Shown: positions 32,201 to 43,209, counted from the stretch's first letter. The stretch is 64,000 bases of DNA from Forficula auricularia (GCA_024734495.1 JALMQS010000066.1:5920280-5984279); one strand, 5' to 3'. The notes: generated from the sequence alone by a model not told the origin. Translations and numbers: made by a program.

Positions 32201-32954
32201 AGGCGCATATCCACCAAATGTGCACCAAAATTTATTTTCTCCAAATGTTTGTGAGTGTTTGCAAATGGTTACAATCGCATGATTCACATTTTGTCTTCAC
32301 CAACCAAATATTTGCTAACACTTGTAGATTTGTAAACATTGGATAGTGATCCGACTTAGTTTATTCAAAAAGTTTTGCCGTATCTTCCCAGAAGAGTTTT
32401 AATTCTTAACTTTGATAATTTATCTAAAAATTTGTAAGCAGAATACAAATTACTGAGAATGTATTCCAGTATAAATGAGATTAGCAATAACGTTTCGCTT
32501 CAAGCTTAACACATCATGATTTTTTATTTTATTTTGTTATAATAAAACTTATCTGATTCTAGTCGTATTTCTAGTTTTTGTTTGTAAAACTCAATTTGTT
32601 CTAAGGTTTTTTCGTTGTCTCACTCCATAAATGTTATTGATTCAATTTATTAGATTTCATCTAGTAAATAATAATATATAAATTTATAAGAAAGAATATA
32701 CACATATATTAACATTAATTAACTTTTGATTTAAAGAATTTATCAATTCAACACACTAAAGTTACGAAGTCTCTCTCCACTGTACGAACACAAACAATCT
32801 TTTTTTTATATGAACCAACACTACTTGGAATACGGACAAATGCTTAAAAACTTTTCCACCTGCGCTTGGATCAAGTCTCCACCAAACAAGTATACGAGTT
32901 TCCAAATATTTACAAACCTTAACAACGTTTTGCGCGCTTGATAGATATACACCT
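32201..32954. mobile_element. TAA-flanked MITE, 754 bp
   Basis: AGGCGCATATCCACCAA at the left and the complement of AGGTGTATATCTATCAA at the right are inverted repeats differing only by transitions. TAA lies on both sides. The interior has no coding sequence that I recognise. Confidence 0.55.
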
Positions 32955-33294
32955 TAATTGTAATACTGGGAAATAAAATTTGTAATTTTGATTTAAAAAA
33001 ATATTATATCACATAAGTATATATATATATTTTTACGATATTATTCTATGAAGTTGTTATTCCAAAACGGTGCGACCTCTGTGGTCCCGGTTGGGATTTG
33101 CATTCTCAAAAAAAAAGATTAAGAAGAATATTAATAAATTTCAGGGATTGAGTTGGAGTAGAAAAGTATCGTGCGTTTGTTTAATATTTAATTTAATTTA
33201 ATCGCTAAGTTGATTACTTGTTTCGTGCATATTCATGTCTGGCTAGCGACCTCAATTCCCGAGCCCAAAGTAGAATCGTCTCCGCCCTTTCCCT

Positions 33295-33440
33295 TTTTAC
33301 TTTTCCACACAGGGTATGGTTAAGTATAGTAATAATGCATAAAGAAAGTCTTTTTTTTTGCTTCGTTTTTACGAAATATTTCAAAAACGGCTGGAACTAT
33401 TTTGATTAAAAAAAAAATTGAGCGAAAACATGGCGATTTT
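33295..33440 (+). repeat. R4 repeat, short copy
   Basis: CACACAGGGTATGGTTAAGTATAGTAAT, then ACGAAATATTTCAAAAACGG and ATTTTGATTAAAAA follow the order of the R4 start at 16351. Confidence 0.65.
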
Positions 33441-33851
33441 TTACGTGGATTTATTTTTTATTACAATATTCTCCTATGTATTATTTTTTATTTAATTATT
33501 GAATGAAAAAGAGAAAAAGTCCGATATTCTGACTGAATTAAAAATAAAAATAAATAAAAAAGGATAAAAGATAATAACTAGCCAAGGGCAAAGCGCTGAC
33601 TGAGGCCAGCGGAAGCGTATATTAGTCGGGAATGCGACTGGTTATCGGCGATATGAAATGGACAATCAATGACTGGTCTATTGGACAAGGAAATGCACAA
33701 AAAGCTCTTTCTATTTAGGACATAATTGGGATTGCTATCAAAAAATAATGCAAGTAAATATTTCTATTTTGATTAGTTATGTCCATTGATTAAATTATTA
33801 AAGTTATTATAGGAAAATAAGGACTATAGTTTTTATCCAGATAATTTATAT

Positions 33852-33902
33852 TTTATTGCCAAGGTTTCCTCAACTTTGTTGACTTCTTCAGGGCTCAAAT
33901 AG
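33852..33902 (-). ncRNA. degenerate hammerhead ribozyme
   Basis: The minus strand reads GAGCCCTGAAGA, GTCAACAAAGTTGA, then GGAAACCTTGG. The base before GAAA and the ACGT stem III are mutated compared with the copies at 34035 and 34203. Confidence 0.6.
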
Positions 33903-34034
33903 TAAACTTCCCTGGATATTTGTCATTTTTATAATTATTCTTTCTTAGTAAACATATCAATGCAAGTCAACATCAATCAAATTGAAATTTTTATTTTTTT
34001 TTAAACTAAAAAATATCTTTCTTTGTTCTTATCT

Positions 34035-34082
34035 ATTTGGGTCCTGAAGAAGTTAACAAAGTTGACGAAACGTTGGAAATAA
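34035..34082 (+). ncRNA. hammerhead ribozyme
   Basis: CTGAAGA, stem II GTTAAC/GTTGAC, GAAACGTT and GGAAATAAA are present. ATTTGGGTCC upstream pairs partly with GGAAAT as stem I. The presumed cleavage base is U. Confidence 0.7.
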
Positions 34083-34202
34083 AATATTAATTATCTGCAT
34101 AAAATATAGTCCCTATTTCTCTATAACAAATTTAATAAGGAAATATTTCTCTTAGATAAAGAGGATTTGTTTCTTTTTCACAAATCCTCTTTGTTCTTAT
34201 CT

Positions 34203-34252
34203 ATTTGAGCCCTGAAGAAGTCAACAAAGTTGACGAAACGTTAGCAATAAAA
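34203..34252 (+). ncRNA. hammerhead ribozyme
   Basis: CTGAAGA, a perfect stem II GTCAAC/GTTGAC closed by AAA, and GAAACGTT with a palindromic ACGT stem III. Stem I is weaker than in the preceding unit. Confidence 0.7.
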
Positions 34253-34886
34253 TATAAATTATCTGCATAAAAAATATATTCCTTATTTCCCCATAATAAC
34301 TTTAATAAGTAAATATTTCTCTTAAGTAAAAAGGGTTTGTTTCTTTTTCACAAATTCTCTAGAAAATTTAAATTTAGATATTAAATAGGTATTTTGATGA
34401 GAGTAGCATTTTTGAAAAATAATACACAAAAATTGATGTTCAATCAGCTAAAGATTTTTATTTATAATGGTGGATGAATACTATAAAACAGTACGCACTA
34501 TAAGCCATTATAAGTTAGATTAAAGTTTGTACTTTATCCAATGCGAAGCATGGGTAAAGTATAGTAATTTAAATAAGAATTTCTTTCACAATCATATTAC
34601 AAGATAAGACCCAAATATACAAATAGTAGTCAAGTTGAAATCATGATTGTAATTTTAATTTTTAATATGTAAGGTTTGAATGGGTTAAACCAAGGATACG
34701 TGGTTTTGACATGAGATCTATTAAATAATAGACTTGACAGTTATTAACATTATCGAAACAATCATCGTAAGGTGATTGATGTATTGGGAATTATCTAAAT
34801 CCATGCATTCAAAGTTAATTTCTCATTAGCCACAGAGAAGGTTATCGTTTTAATTTCACTAATTTATAGCTTGATTACTGTAGAGC

Positions 34887-34932
34887 AAGAGTGTCTAACC
34901 TTTTGGCTTACACGGGCCACATTTGAAGACAA
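34887..34932 (+). mobile_element. solo hAT left end
   Basis: CAAGAGTGTCTAACCTTTTGG followed by CACGGGCCACATTTG resembles a hAT terminus. No matching right end was found; the sequence runs directly into the inverted R4 copy, which probably truncated it. Confidence 0.35.
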
Positions 34933-34934
34933 AA

Positions 34935-35552
34935 TTTTTAGTTTTTAGTTTTTGCATTTTTAGACTTCTGGGGACCCACTGATTAGGTATACAAAATTTG
35001 GTTGAGTTTGGTAAATGTCAAAGATTTTCATTTTTTGACCCTCCCCCCCCCATTGTGGGCGGTTAGTTTTTGCATTTTTAGACTTCTGGGTGTCCACTGA
35101 TTATGTATACAAAATTTGGTTGAGTTTGCTCAAACGACCTAGATTGCTAATTTTTAACCCACCCTCCACCCCCCTTAATTTTTGGTCGATATGCACCAAA
35201 ATCTAATCAGCTCTTAATCTCAATGGACCAAAACTACGTGTGAAATTTGGTTTCGATATTCACACTAGTTTTTGAGCTAGCTCGTCCACAAAAATTTGGT
35301 AACGCACAGACTAACTAACAGACAGACTAACAGACATTTTGACAAAACAATTATTATCTCGAAAAATATCATTTTTTCGATGTTCACTTATTAGAGCTTT
35401 TTTGTAGAGCGAAATGCTATGGTTTCGCTCAATTATTTTAATCGAAATAGTTTAAGCCATTTTTTAGATATTTCGGAAAAAAGGAAAAAAAACACTTTTT
35501 TCATGCACAATTACAATACTTGACCATACCCTGTATGGTAAAGTAAAAAGAT
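34935..35552 (-). repeat. dispersed repeat R4, long inverted copy
   Basis: It is the near-complete reverse complement of 16351-17030, ending with GACCATACCCTGTATGGTAAAG. It includes the duplicated block with TGCATTTTTAGACTTCTGG. Its length and order match the other long copy. Confidence 0.8.
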
Positions 35553-35816
35553 AGTTAATAATGTAGCAATAAGAATTATATTATTTTTTTGCTCATAGTG
35601 AGCTTCTAATTTTACTTTCCTTAAATTTTATACTTGAAAATAGCTTCTCGTATATGTAAATACATACCTACATACTTACTTACAAAAAGTGATATTATGT
35701 ATTAATATTTGTTTAAATTTTTTTCTGGCTAGGTAATTAATATAAAATACTAATAAAAAGTTAATATTCAATTTATCTTTCAGATCGGAATTTAATTGCT
35801 CTAGAAAGTTTGCAAG

Positions 35817-36590
35817 TATAAAAATAATTTTTAAGAAAAAAATAAAACCGACTTCAAAAAATTAAATGCAACAAATAAAATACACTAAAAGGTATAAAAT
35901 AATTATTATCTTATTTAGTTACAACTAAACGAAGAAATATTAACATGAAATTACTTTTTTAAGTCGATGCCAAACAAACTATATCTATAAGCGAGCGTAC
36001 CCACCAAACGTACCAAGTAAGATCCGTCGAGTGCGATTCATAAAAGGTATATGTTTGGCACCGACTTCAAAAAGTAATTTCATGTTAATATTTCGTCGTT
36101 TAGTTGTAACTAAATAAGATAATAATTATTTTATACCTTTTAGTGTATTTTATTTGTTGCATTTAATTTTTTGAAGTCGGTTTTATTTTTTCTTAAAAAT
36201 TATTTTTATTTTTCTCTTTTTAGTGATGTTATTAATAGTGATTATATCATCAGATCGGAATTTAATTGTTCTAGAAAGTTTGCAAGTATAAAAATAATTT
36301 TTAAGAAAAAAATTAATATGGCACCATCCCTAAAATACCCCCTATCCAATAAAAAAAGAATAATCGAAATCGGTTCATAAACAAAGAAGTTAGGCCTGAA
36401 CAAACCTAACAAAAAAGGTCTAATACCTATGAAAAAAATGGGACCAATCGGAAGGTAGACTGAACCCAATGCAAATTTTTTTTTCAAAATCGGTTCACAA
36501 TTGGCGGAGATATGAGGTAACATAGGCACAAAAAAAAAAAAAATCAGTCGAATAGAGAACCTCCTCCTCTTTTGAAGTCGGTTAAAAATT
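35817..36590. mobile_element. fold-back element, ACCGACTTC family, copy 3
   Basis: Same arms, loop and tail as copies 1 and 2. It differs by a 60-bp direct repeat (35781-35841 and 36251-36312, starting CAGATCGGAATTTAATTG) whose second occurrence replaces family sequence between arms and tail. Confidence 0.8.
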
Positions 36591-36599
36591 TATTTCTAA

Positions 36600-37440
36600 T
36601 GAAAATAGAGTTGAAAATAAACCAAAATGATGTTTATTTTTTTCGGAAATCTTGAAATCTAGTTCCAGATTCAAAATTTAAAATTATCACTTTTATTTTT
36701 CGAAAACTTACAGTAGATTTTCAGATTTCTTATTTTAGAAAAATAAAATTATCAGGCCAAATTGTTGTGTGTTTTCCAGTATTTACATATAAATCTCAAT
36801 GTTTTAAGGAATTTTATGACTTTATTTATATTGGGCTACGTGTTGGTTAGCCCTGGTTTAAATCGAATGGGATTAAATAAGCATATGAGGAATGTCTCAA
36901 CAAAAAATGATAGAAAATAAAATCATAGCATTTTTGTAAAAACCAGTTTTCCTTAGGTACTAATAATAAAGTGCCACTCTTTCTTAAATCTACTAGAGGC
37001 TCTTGCGGCGCCCCTAGTTGGCCGGCAACCAGCCTGGCATCCTTGTTACCAATGAAAACTATATAACAAAAACAACTCCATTGAGGGAGAGATGTTTCAA
37101 TTATGAATTTGGTATTTAGAATTTATTATAAATAACAGAAGTCTGGTCAGGTTGAAAGAACACATTCTCGTAAATAATGTAATATTTGAAAATCTCATCA
37201 GAATCAAGCGAATTAATAATTAATATATTATTTGTATTTATATAATTTCTATTCGACTAAAACTTGTCTATGCCTGTCTTTATGATCCTTGCTACTTCAA
37301 AGATATCAATAGATGAAGGTGACCATTCGTCCCGTGTCCTTTATTAATATATGTCCCCAATTAGATAATTCATCATATCATGTGAATATTATAATATTCG
37401 ATTATATTTTATTCGCGCGTCTCTGAATACATGACTATAT
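36600..37440. other. AT-rich sequence without recognised features
   Basis: A short GC-richer patch lies near 36995-37045 (GGCGCCCCTAGTTGGCCGG). No gene or repeat boundary can be defined. Confidence 0.4.
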
Positions 37441-37585
37441 TGTAGAGCAGCGGTGCCCAACCTACGGCCCGCGAAGAGGATCAATCCGGCCCCCGAGCGA
37501 GTTGACACTAAATATGTATTTTTTGTAAAATATCTAAAAAAATTATAAATCATATTATCGTTTTCCAAAAGAAAAAATTACCAAG

Positions 37586-37840
37586 ATGATGCAAATACTC
37601 AGCAAAAATTTCGAAGATAGATTTACAGATTTTTACCGGAATAAAAATGAAATACGCTTGTTTGAAAATCCTTTTTCAGTGGACGTTTCTACGGCGCCAG
37701 ATGATTTACAACTAGAATTAATAAAATTACAATGCCAAACGCCATTACAAGATGTTTTTCGCGAGAAATCTTTACCAGATTTTTATGCAGCGTTAGATAA
37801 CGCGCTCGGCTTTCAGATGATCACCTTCATTCCATATTAA
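37586..37840 (+). pseudogene. hAT transposase C-terminal fragment, deleted copy
   Basis: The 84 codons match residues 1-72 of the frame at 51500-51934 (starting MMQILSKNFEDRFTDF). About 110 bp are then replaced by four bases, which removes the hAT dimerisation motif (TYICEQTFSTLK in the sister copy) and shifts the frame into NALGFQMITFIPY. It cannot make a functional protein. Confidence 0.8.
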
Positions 37841-38146
37841 GGAGAAACGTTACCCAACTTGAACCAAATATTCAAAAATTAGTTTCTGAAAAGCAACATC
37901 AGACTTCACATTAATAAATCGTGACTACAGATTTTGTCTTTTTTTTAATCTTAACCCAAATTTATGATTTCGTTTAATTCAGGTATCAGCAATCTTTTAA
38001 TTACAAGTTGATTAAAAACAACTAGATATCTTAAATAAAATTTAGGGAACGCGGTGTTGGTTTATAGTGAAACATTGTTAAAATTAAATTAGGTTGGAGT
38101 TGGTGGTGTTTCACAAGGAGAAAAATTAAAATACAAAGATTTTTTT

Positions 38147-38198
38147 AGTTTACTCTATATATTTCGAGCTCTTAACTCATCGTCAGGAGAACATTGAC
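38147..38198 (-). ncRNA. hammerhead ribozyme of the left Penelope arm
   Basis: The minus strand reads GTTCTCCTGACGATGAG, then AGCTCGAAATATATAGAG. Core boxes CUGACGA and GAAA are present. Stem III can be the palindrome ATATAT with A at the cleavage position, and TTCTC/GAGTAA can form stem I. Stem II is short (GAG/CTC). Confidence 0.65.
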
Positions 38199-38541
38199 TA
38201 AAGATAACATGATATTTTGAACAGAATTTATTTTAATTTTAATATGATGGACAGTTATTTATGACATAGTGTAAATATGAAAGAATTATCAGAAGGAAGG
38301 AATGGCTTTAGAAAGCCGACTGACCAGATGTAGGGACAAAGGGCTGGGACAAAGAAAAGATATTTATATTTGAAAGTTGCCGAAAATTATGTATGTGTAA
38401 TAAAGAAAGGCAATAAACTATAGAATGCAATGAGGGTGCATAGCGAAAATTTAATCTCTCATTTTCTATTTAAAAAAAAAAAAAAAATAAATAAAATTAA
38501 AAATAAACCCACCACACACCCTCATCGCACTCCAATTCAAA

Positions 38542-38949
38542 TTAAATATCATTGATTAAGATGTCAATTATTGGTGAAGTTTTGATGTCTGTTTGATTGT
38601 TCAAGATGTTTTGATTAAGGTGTATGGCCTTTTTAATTTCAGCTGACTCCAATAAATCCAATTTCCTACTTTTTGGAATAAAATGTAAAGGGAGGGGGTT
38701 GGTCGATGAAGGTGAATGGTTGTGGTCAAACAAATGATCTGCAAAAGCCGAGGTATAACTAAGAGGGGGGGCATTTGGGTTCAAACTATTCACCTGTAGA
38801 TTGCGAAGAGATCTCATATGTTCAACGTGGCGTTGATTGAAAGATCTGCCCGTTTGCCCGATATAAAATGATTGACAGTCATTACATTGCAATTTATATA
38901 CACCGCTCATTGTTGTTGGTTTTATTATATCGATTTTATTGTTAACCAA
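38542..38949 (-). CDS. Penelope GIY-YIG endonuclease fragment (left arm)
   Basis: 135 codons. Near the N terminus GVYKLQCNDCQSFYIGQTGR gives the GVY...YIG core with the CxxC spacing typical of Penelope endonucleases. It is followed by RSFNQRHVEH with the conserved arginine and a histidine, then LFDHNHS and a helical SRKLDLLESAEIKKA stretch. The element normally joins this domain to the C terminus of a reverse transcriptase; here everything upstream is lost to truncation at the dimer centre. It is an open but partial relic. Confidence 0.8.
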   Translation of the reverse strand: MVNNKIDIIKPTTMSGVYKLQCNDCQSFYIGQTGRSFNQRHVEHMRSLRNLQVNSLNPNAPPLSYTSAFADHLFDHNHSPSSTNPLPLHFIPKSRKLDLLESAEIKKAIHLNQNILNNQTDIKTSPIIDILINDI

Positions 38950-39178
38950 TATGGATCGAGAAGTTGTTTCTGTTACAGAATGCGGGGGTGATCATCAGTT
39001 TGCGGAAACATATTAGCTACAGATGCTAGCTAGTGGAGAGTGGAAATAAAGTTTTTAAAGTTTTTTTTCTTTTGTTGGGATGATATGTGATATATGATAT
39101 ATTCCATCATCCCAACAAAAGAAAAAACTTTTAAAAAACTTTTATTTCCATTCTCCACTCAGCTACCCTATAGCTAAT

Positions 39179-39634
39179 ATGTTTCGCAAACTTAATATCA
39201 CCCCCGCATTCTATAACAGAAACAACCTTTCATCCATATTGGTTAACAACAAAATCGATATAATAAAACCAACAACAATGAGCGGTGTATATAAATTGCG
39301 ATGTAATGACTGTCAATCATTTTATATCAGGCAAACGGGCAGATCTTCAATCAACACTACGTTGGAACATATGAGATCTCTTCACTATCCACAGGTGAAT
39401 AGTTTGAACCCAAATGCCCCTACCCTGGTTATACCTCGGCTTGCAGTCATTTGTTTAGACTACAACCATTCACCTCGTGACCAACCCCTCCCCTTACATT
39501 TATTCCAAAGTAGGAAATTGGATTTATTGGAGTCAGCTGAAATTAAAGGCCATACCCTTAATCAAAACATCTTGAACAATCAAACAGACATCAAAACTCC
39601 ACTAATAATTGACATCTTAATCAGTGATATTTAA
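39179..39634 (+). pseudogene. Penelope GIY-YIG endonuclease fragment (right arm)
   Basis: Mirror copy of 38542-38949, slightly longer at the 5' side (NITPAFYNRNNLSSILVNN precedes the domain). The motif YIGQTGR has become YIRQTGR, and the stretch after RSS and around the DHNHS motif is altered by small indels. The catalytic loop is therefore damaged. It is a non-functional relic within the inverted dimer. Confidence 0.8.
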
Positions 39635-39972
39635 TTTGAATTGAGATTGCGATGAGTGTGTGGTAGGTTTATTTTTAATTTTTATTTTTTTTTTTAAGTA
39701 GAAAATGAGAGATTGAATTTTCGCTATGCACCCTCATTGCATTCTATAGTTTATTGCCTTTCTTTATTACACATACATAATTTTCGGCAACTTTCAAATA
39801 TAAATATCTTTTCTTTGTCCCAGCCCTTTGTCCCTACATCTGGTCAGTCGGCTTTCTAAAGCCATTCCATCCATCCTTCTGATAATTCTTTCATATTTAC
39901 ACTATGTCATAAATAACTGTCCATCATATTAAAATTAAAATAAATTCTGTTCAAAATATCATGTTATCTTTA

Positions 39973-40024
39973 GTCAATGTTCTCCTGACGATGAGTTAAG
40001 AGCTCGAAATATATAGAGTAAACT
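39973..40024 (+). ncRNA. hammerhead ribozyme of the right Penelope arm
   Basis: Exact mirror of 38147-38198: CTCCTGACGATGAG, then GAGCTCGAAATATATAGAGT. It lies about 340 bases downstream of the endonuclease stop, the same distance as in the left arm. Confidence 0.65.
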
Positions 40025-40359
40025 AAAAAAATCTTTGTATTTTAATTTTTCTCCTTGTGAAGCACCACCAACTCCAACTCAATTTTATTTTTAGATATCT
40101 TAATAATATCCTAAAAAAAAGGATTGTATATTTTAGCCCCACCATTAATTTAAAAACTTAATATTTTCATTAAATTTACAAATATTTTGAAAAAAAATGA
40201 AGGCACAAAAATATTCATGAATTCATTGAAAATGATGCGTTTTTTTAATTAAAGGTGCCGCTAAGATATACAATTATAAAGAATCTGGCCCGCGAGATCC
40301 TATGTCATGTTGAATCCGGCCCGCAGACAAAAAAGGGTTGGGCACCACTGTTGTAGAGC

Positions 40360-41110
40360 CTTCACATATCCTCTTATAGCCGTATAATATGAACGCATTC
40401 ACTCATCTACTCGCATGTTTATGTTAAGTCGCCACACACTTATTACACTATAAATAATTTTTTTACTGTATTTTCATGTTTCATTTTAGTTTTTTTTTTT
40501 TTATTTGGATTTGACTACTAGGTCATACCAATACATTGAATAATACAAACATATAAAATACATATAACAATAAATACATAATACAATACATAATACATAT
40601 TTTAGTTTTGCATTAAAATAGTTTTTGAAAAAAAAAAGAAATATTAATGGGGGTGGGGGCAATGTTCCGGATTGGACCGCGGAAAAAACAACAATAGATC
40701 CTCGTAGCCTCTAACTTTGGTCTTTTCAAAAAATGAATTCTCAAATTCTTTAATTTCTTTGGAATTGAGAAAACGAATTCACATAAATTCATCAGATGAT
40801 AAAAATTCATATATACATATATAATTATATATATACCTACATAAAATTGGATAAAAAAGTGAAAACTTTTTCAAGAATAGTTACTCTCTCCGGTTTGACC
40901 AGAGTAGTGACAACCAAACTCTTGTGATTTTATTAGTAATTAATTTTAAATATAATCATTTGAAATTAACTATTAAGAAAAAATTAATTAATTGAATTAC
41001 CCTGTATGAAGATTTTCTACTTTTATTAATATAATTAATTAGTATAACTAGAGTTCTTAGTTTGGTTTAACTATGTCTTGGAGAGTTTTCACTTTTTCCT
41101 CCAATAAAAA
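40360..41110. other. AT-rich sequence
   Basis: A diffuse ATACAATACATAATAC repeat near 40540-40605 and a TATATA tract near 40810 are the only structures seen. Confidence 0.4.
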
Positions 41111-41135
41111 TATTTAAAACTACTATAATGAAAAT

Positions 41136-41627
41136 ATTATCAATGAATCTAAATTTTATAAATATTTAGGCATACATATTCAGGCAAATTTAAAGTGGGA
41201 TATGCATATTATTTATATAGTCAAAAAGGCTTATAAGAAATTGGGGATGTTTGGTAGAATTTTGAAGAGTACATCTAGAGAAGTTAAGTCAAAAGTTTAT
41301 TTAACTTATGTAAGACCTAATTTAGAGTATTGTTCTGTTGTTTGGGACAAACATCAGCAACGATTAAAGAGACAAATTGATATGGTACAAAGGAGGGCGG
41401 CTAGATTTGTTTTTGGTAAATTTAATAGTTTTAGTAGTGGCCCTTCAATGATTAATGAATTAGGATGGTCTAGCTTATTGGAGAGAAATGAATGGGCTAA
41501 ATTGAAAGTGATTTTCAAAGCGTATAAGAGTTTTAGGAGTTGGGAGGAAATAACGAATAGATTTCAGGAACCAAGTTATTTAGGTAGAATTGATCATAGA
41601 AAAAAATTCGTAAGCCAAGATTTTTGA
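41136..41627 (+). pseudogene. LINE reverse transcriptase C-terminal fragment
   Basis: The frame enters before the first ATG (41202): FYKYLGIHIQANLKWDMHI is the YLG...L.W..H block. It is followed by KLGMFGRILKS, YVRPNLEYCSVVWD and QIDMVQRRAARFVFG, all usual in the RT thumb and downstream region of Jockey/CR1-like LINEs. The frame stops at 41627, and the conserved LWNSLS stretch at about 41670 is in another frame, so there is a frameshift. 5'-truncated and dead. Confidence 0.8.
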
Positions 41628-42178
41628 AAAATATCGGTTTACATTCATTGGTAGGATCTGGCATTGATTTATGGAATAGTCTGTCTGTTACTACTTGGGA
41701 TTATAGTCCTCTGCCCGCTATGATTAAATCAATTATAAATTTTGTCAAGTCCTAATGTCCTAGAGTTGTGCAAAATTTTATTTAGTTCTCACAAGCAGAG
41801 ATTACCTGAGGTAGAGAGAGGTCATACCATCCTTGTTAAGGTTTTGACCAGGTTTCCTTAACAACTTATGACAAATGTCGGGATGGCTAATGCGTCGTTT
41901 GCTCCTGGTATCGGGTTTTTGCGCGGAATTATTTAAATTACGTTTTGTCTTTTAATGGAAATCTATGATCATGTTATTTGTTAATGAACATACATTTCTA
42001 TTTATTTTATTTTTATTTTTCTTGTTTGTTAATTGTTAATTTCTTTTAATTGATTTGCATTTATGTTTATTAATTTCTGTAGTTAATTTGTATTGATGTT
42101 TTGTTGACCTATCCACCGAGGACTAGTGCCTCTAAGCAGGTCGATTAATAAAGATTTATTTATTTATTTATTTATTTT
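41136..42178 (+). mobile_element. 5'-truncated LINE 3' end
   Basis: Coding remnant at 41136-41750 followed by an untranslated region ending in AATAAAGATTTATTTATTTA repeats at about 42147-42178. The short tandem tail and abrupt 5' start are typical of target-primed LINE copies of the Jockey/CR1 type. The exact left boundary and target duplication were not resolved. Confidence 0.75.
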
Positions 42179-42282
42179 AAGCAAACATGATAAATTTTTC
42201 TTTTATTGAATCTCGTATTTTATTTTAAGAAAAGTTCCTTTGGCACTTGAAGTAAAAGATACACCTCAGCATTATTTTAGAT

Positions 42283-42502
42283 CAGGGGTGGCATCTATGG
42301 CACACACGTCAAACGTGGCTCATTGGAAGATTACAAGTGGCGGATTTCATACAAAAATTTATCTACTACTCAAAGCCTATATTGCCTATTCTTTGGTTCT
42401 ATTTCCTTTCATTAGAAAGGTAGATAAGGTTCTTGAGTTGGCTGATATCAATTTGTATGTAAAAAAATTGGCATATGTTATGGAAAAGGTTGGCCACTGC
42501 TG
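42283..42502. mobile_element. hAT MITE, 220 bp
   Basis: Ends CAGGGGTGGCATCT and GGTTGGCCACTGCTG are flanked by TTTTAGAT and CTTTAGAT, 7 of 8 matching. No coding sequence belongs to it. Confidence 0.7.
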
Positions 42503-42600
42503 CTTTAGATAGAAAACGTGGAATATAACCGGTGAGAGTTGTGTTCTATTTCACTGTGACATTTAAATCCATTTCAATTCTTGAATAAATCATTCATTCC

Positions 42601-42820
42601 CTATTGATGATTCTTGGTGTATAATGAGTCTGTCTGTCGGTGTTTTCTCCCCCTGAGAGCTGAGAGAGTTTCTCTCTCCCCAGCAGTCCTTGAGCGAGCC
42701 CGGTAGCCAATTTCATACCGTCCGGAAGTAGGTCTCTGCCGAAGGTCATGCGCCCGCAGCCAATGAATGCCATTAGAATCAATCCCCGGAATAGAATCCC
42801 CGCCATCACCATTCACTAGA
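42601..42820 (-). other. GC spike with two overlapping minus-strand frames
   Basis: Composition rises to about half GC for 210 bases. One frame (42812-42594, 72 codons) starts with a hydrophobic, signal-like MVMAGILFRGLILMAFIGCG. An overlapping frame (42816-42601, 71 codons) is basic in its second half. A pyrimidine-rich TTATATTCCTCTAG precedes both on the minus strand, like a splice acceptor. It may be a host exon or small secreted peptide; no family recognised. Confidence 0.3.
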
Positions 42821-43209
42821 GGAATATAATAGAGACAAATCAGAATGGCGTGGAATTAGCAACGAATCAAAAAGATGAAAGAACAAACATATTTAATTTT
42901 TCCCAAGGCAGTTGAGTCTTGAGGCAGTATCAAGGGAACTGTGTCAGTAGGATTGAATAACAAGATATTTATTTTTGTCTCATTATGAGAATTTCTTTTT
43001 ATAAAAACAACTCAAATTGGAAGGGAAAAAAATAAAAACTTTTTTAAGACTCGGTAAGCTTTCTGTAAATTTTAGCGATGTCGACATTTTTATCAGCAAT
43101 TTATGTCTAGAAAGTTGACAGATGTCATTTATAAAATCAAACTTGATAAATTCCCTTCCGAATTCTTTTTTGTGGAATTTTACTTCTTTTAAATCGCAAG
43201 TTGTACAGC

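Larger units (their letters stand above)
33760..34375. mobile_element. hammerhead array: one inverted and two tandem units
   Basis: A minus-strand unit (33760-33902) faces two plus-strand units. Successive CTGAAGA boxes on the plus strand lie at 34044 and 34212, a period of 168 bp. Each unit carries AATTATCTGCATAAAATAT after the ribozyme and AAATATTTCTCTTA further on. Tandem hammerhead units of this size resemble pseudo-LTR repeats of Penelope elements or retrozyme-like arrays. Confidence 0.7.
38035..40091. mobile_element. Penelope-like inverted dimer with 12-bp TSD
   Basis: It is flanked by TAGATATCTTAA at 38023-38034 and 40092-40103, exactly at a site that is uninterrupted in the sister hAT at 51.4 kb. 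A short tail (TTTAGGGAACGCGGTGTTGG) is followed by two arms of nearly 1 kb meeting head to head near 39088. Each arm has a partial GIY-YIG frame, then about 340 bp, an outward hammerhead and a TTGGAGTTGGTGGTG end. Both copies are 5'-truncated and lack reverse transcriptase. Confidence 0.9.
37448..40350 (+). mobile_element. hAT element carrying a nested Penelope insertion
   Basis: Ends CAGCGGTGCCCAACC and GGTTGGGCACCACTG have GGCCCGC blocks just inside, and are flanked by a perfect 8-bp duplication TTGTAGAG. The same element without the Penelope insertion occurs at 51363-52318. The transposase remnant is at 37586-37840, and 38035-40091 is the later insertion. Confidence 0.92.
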
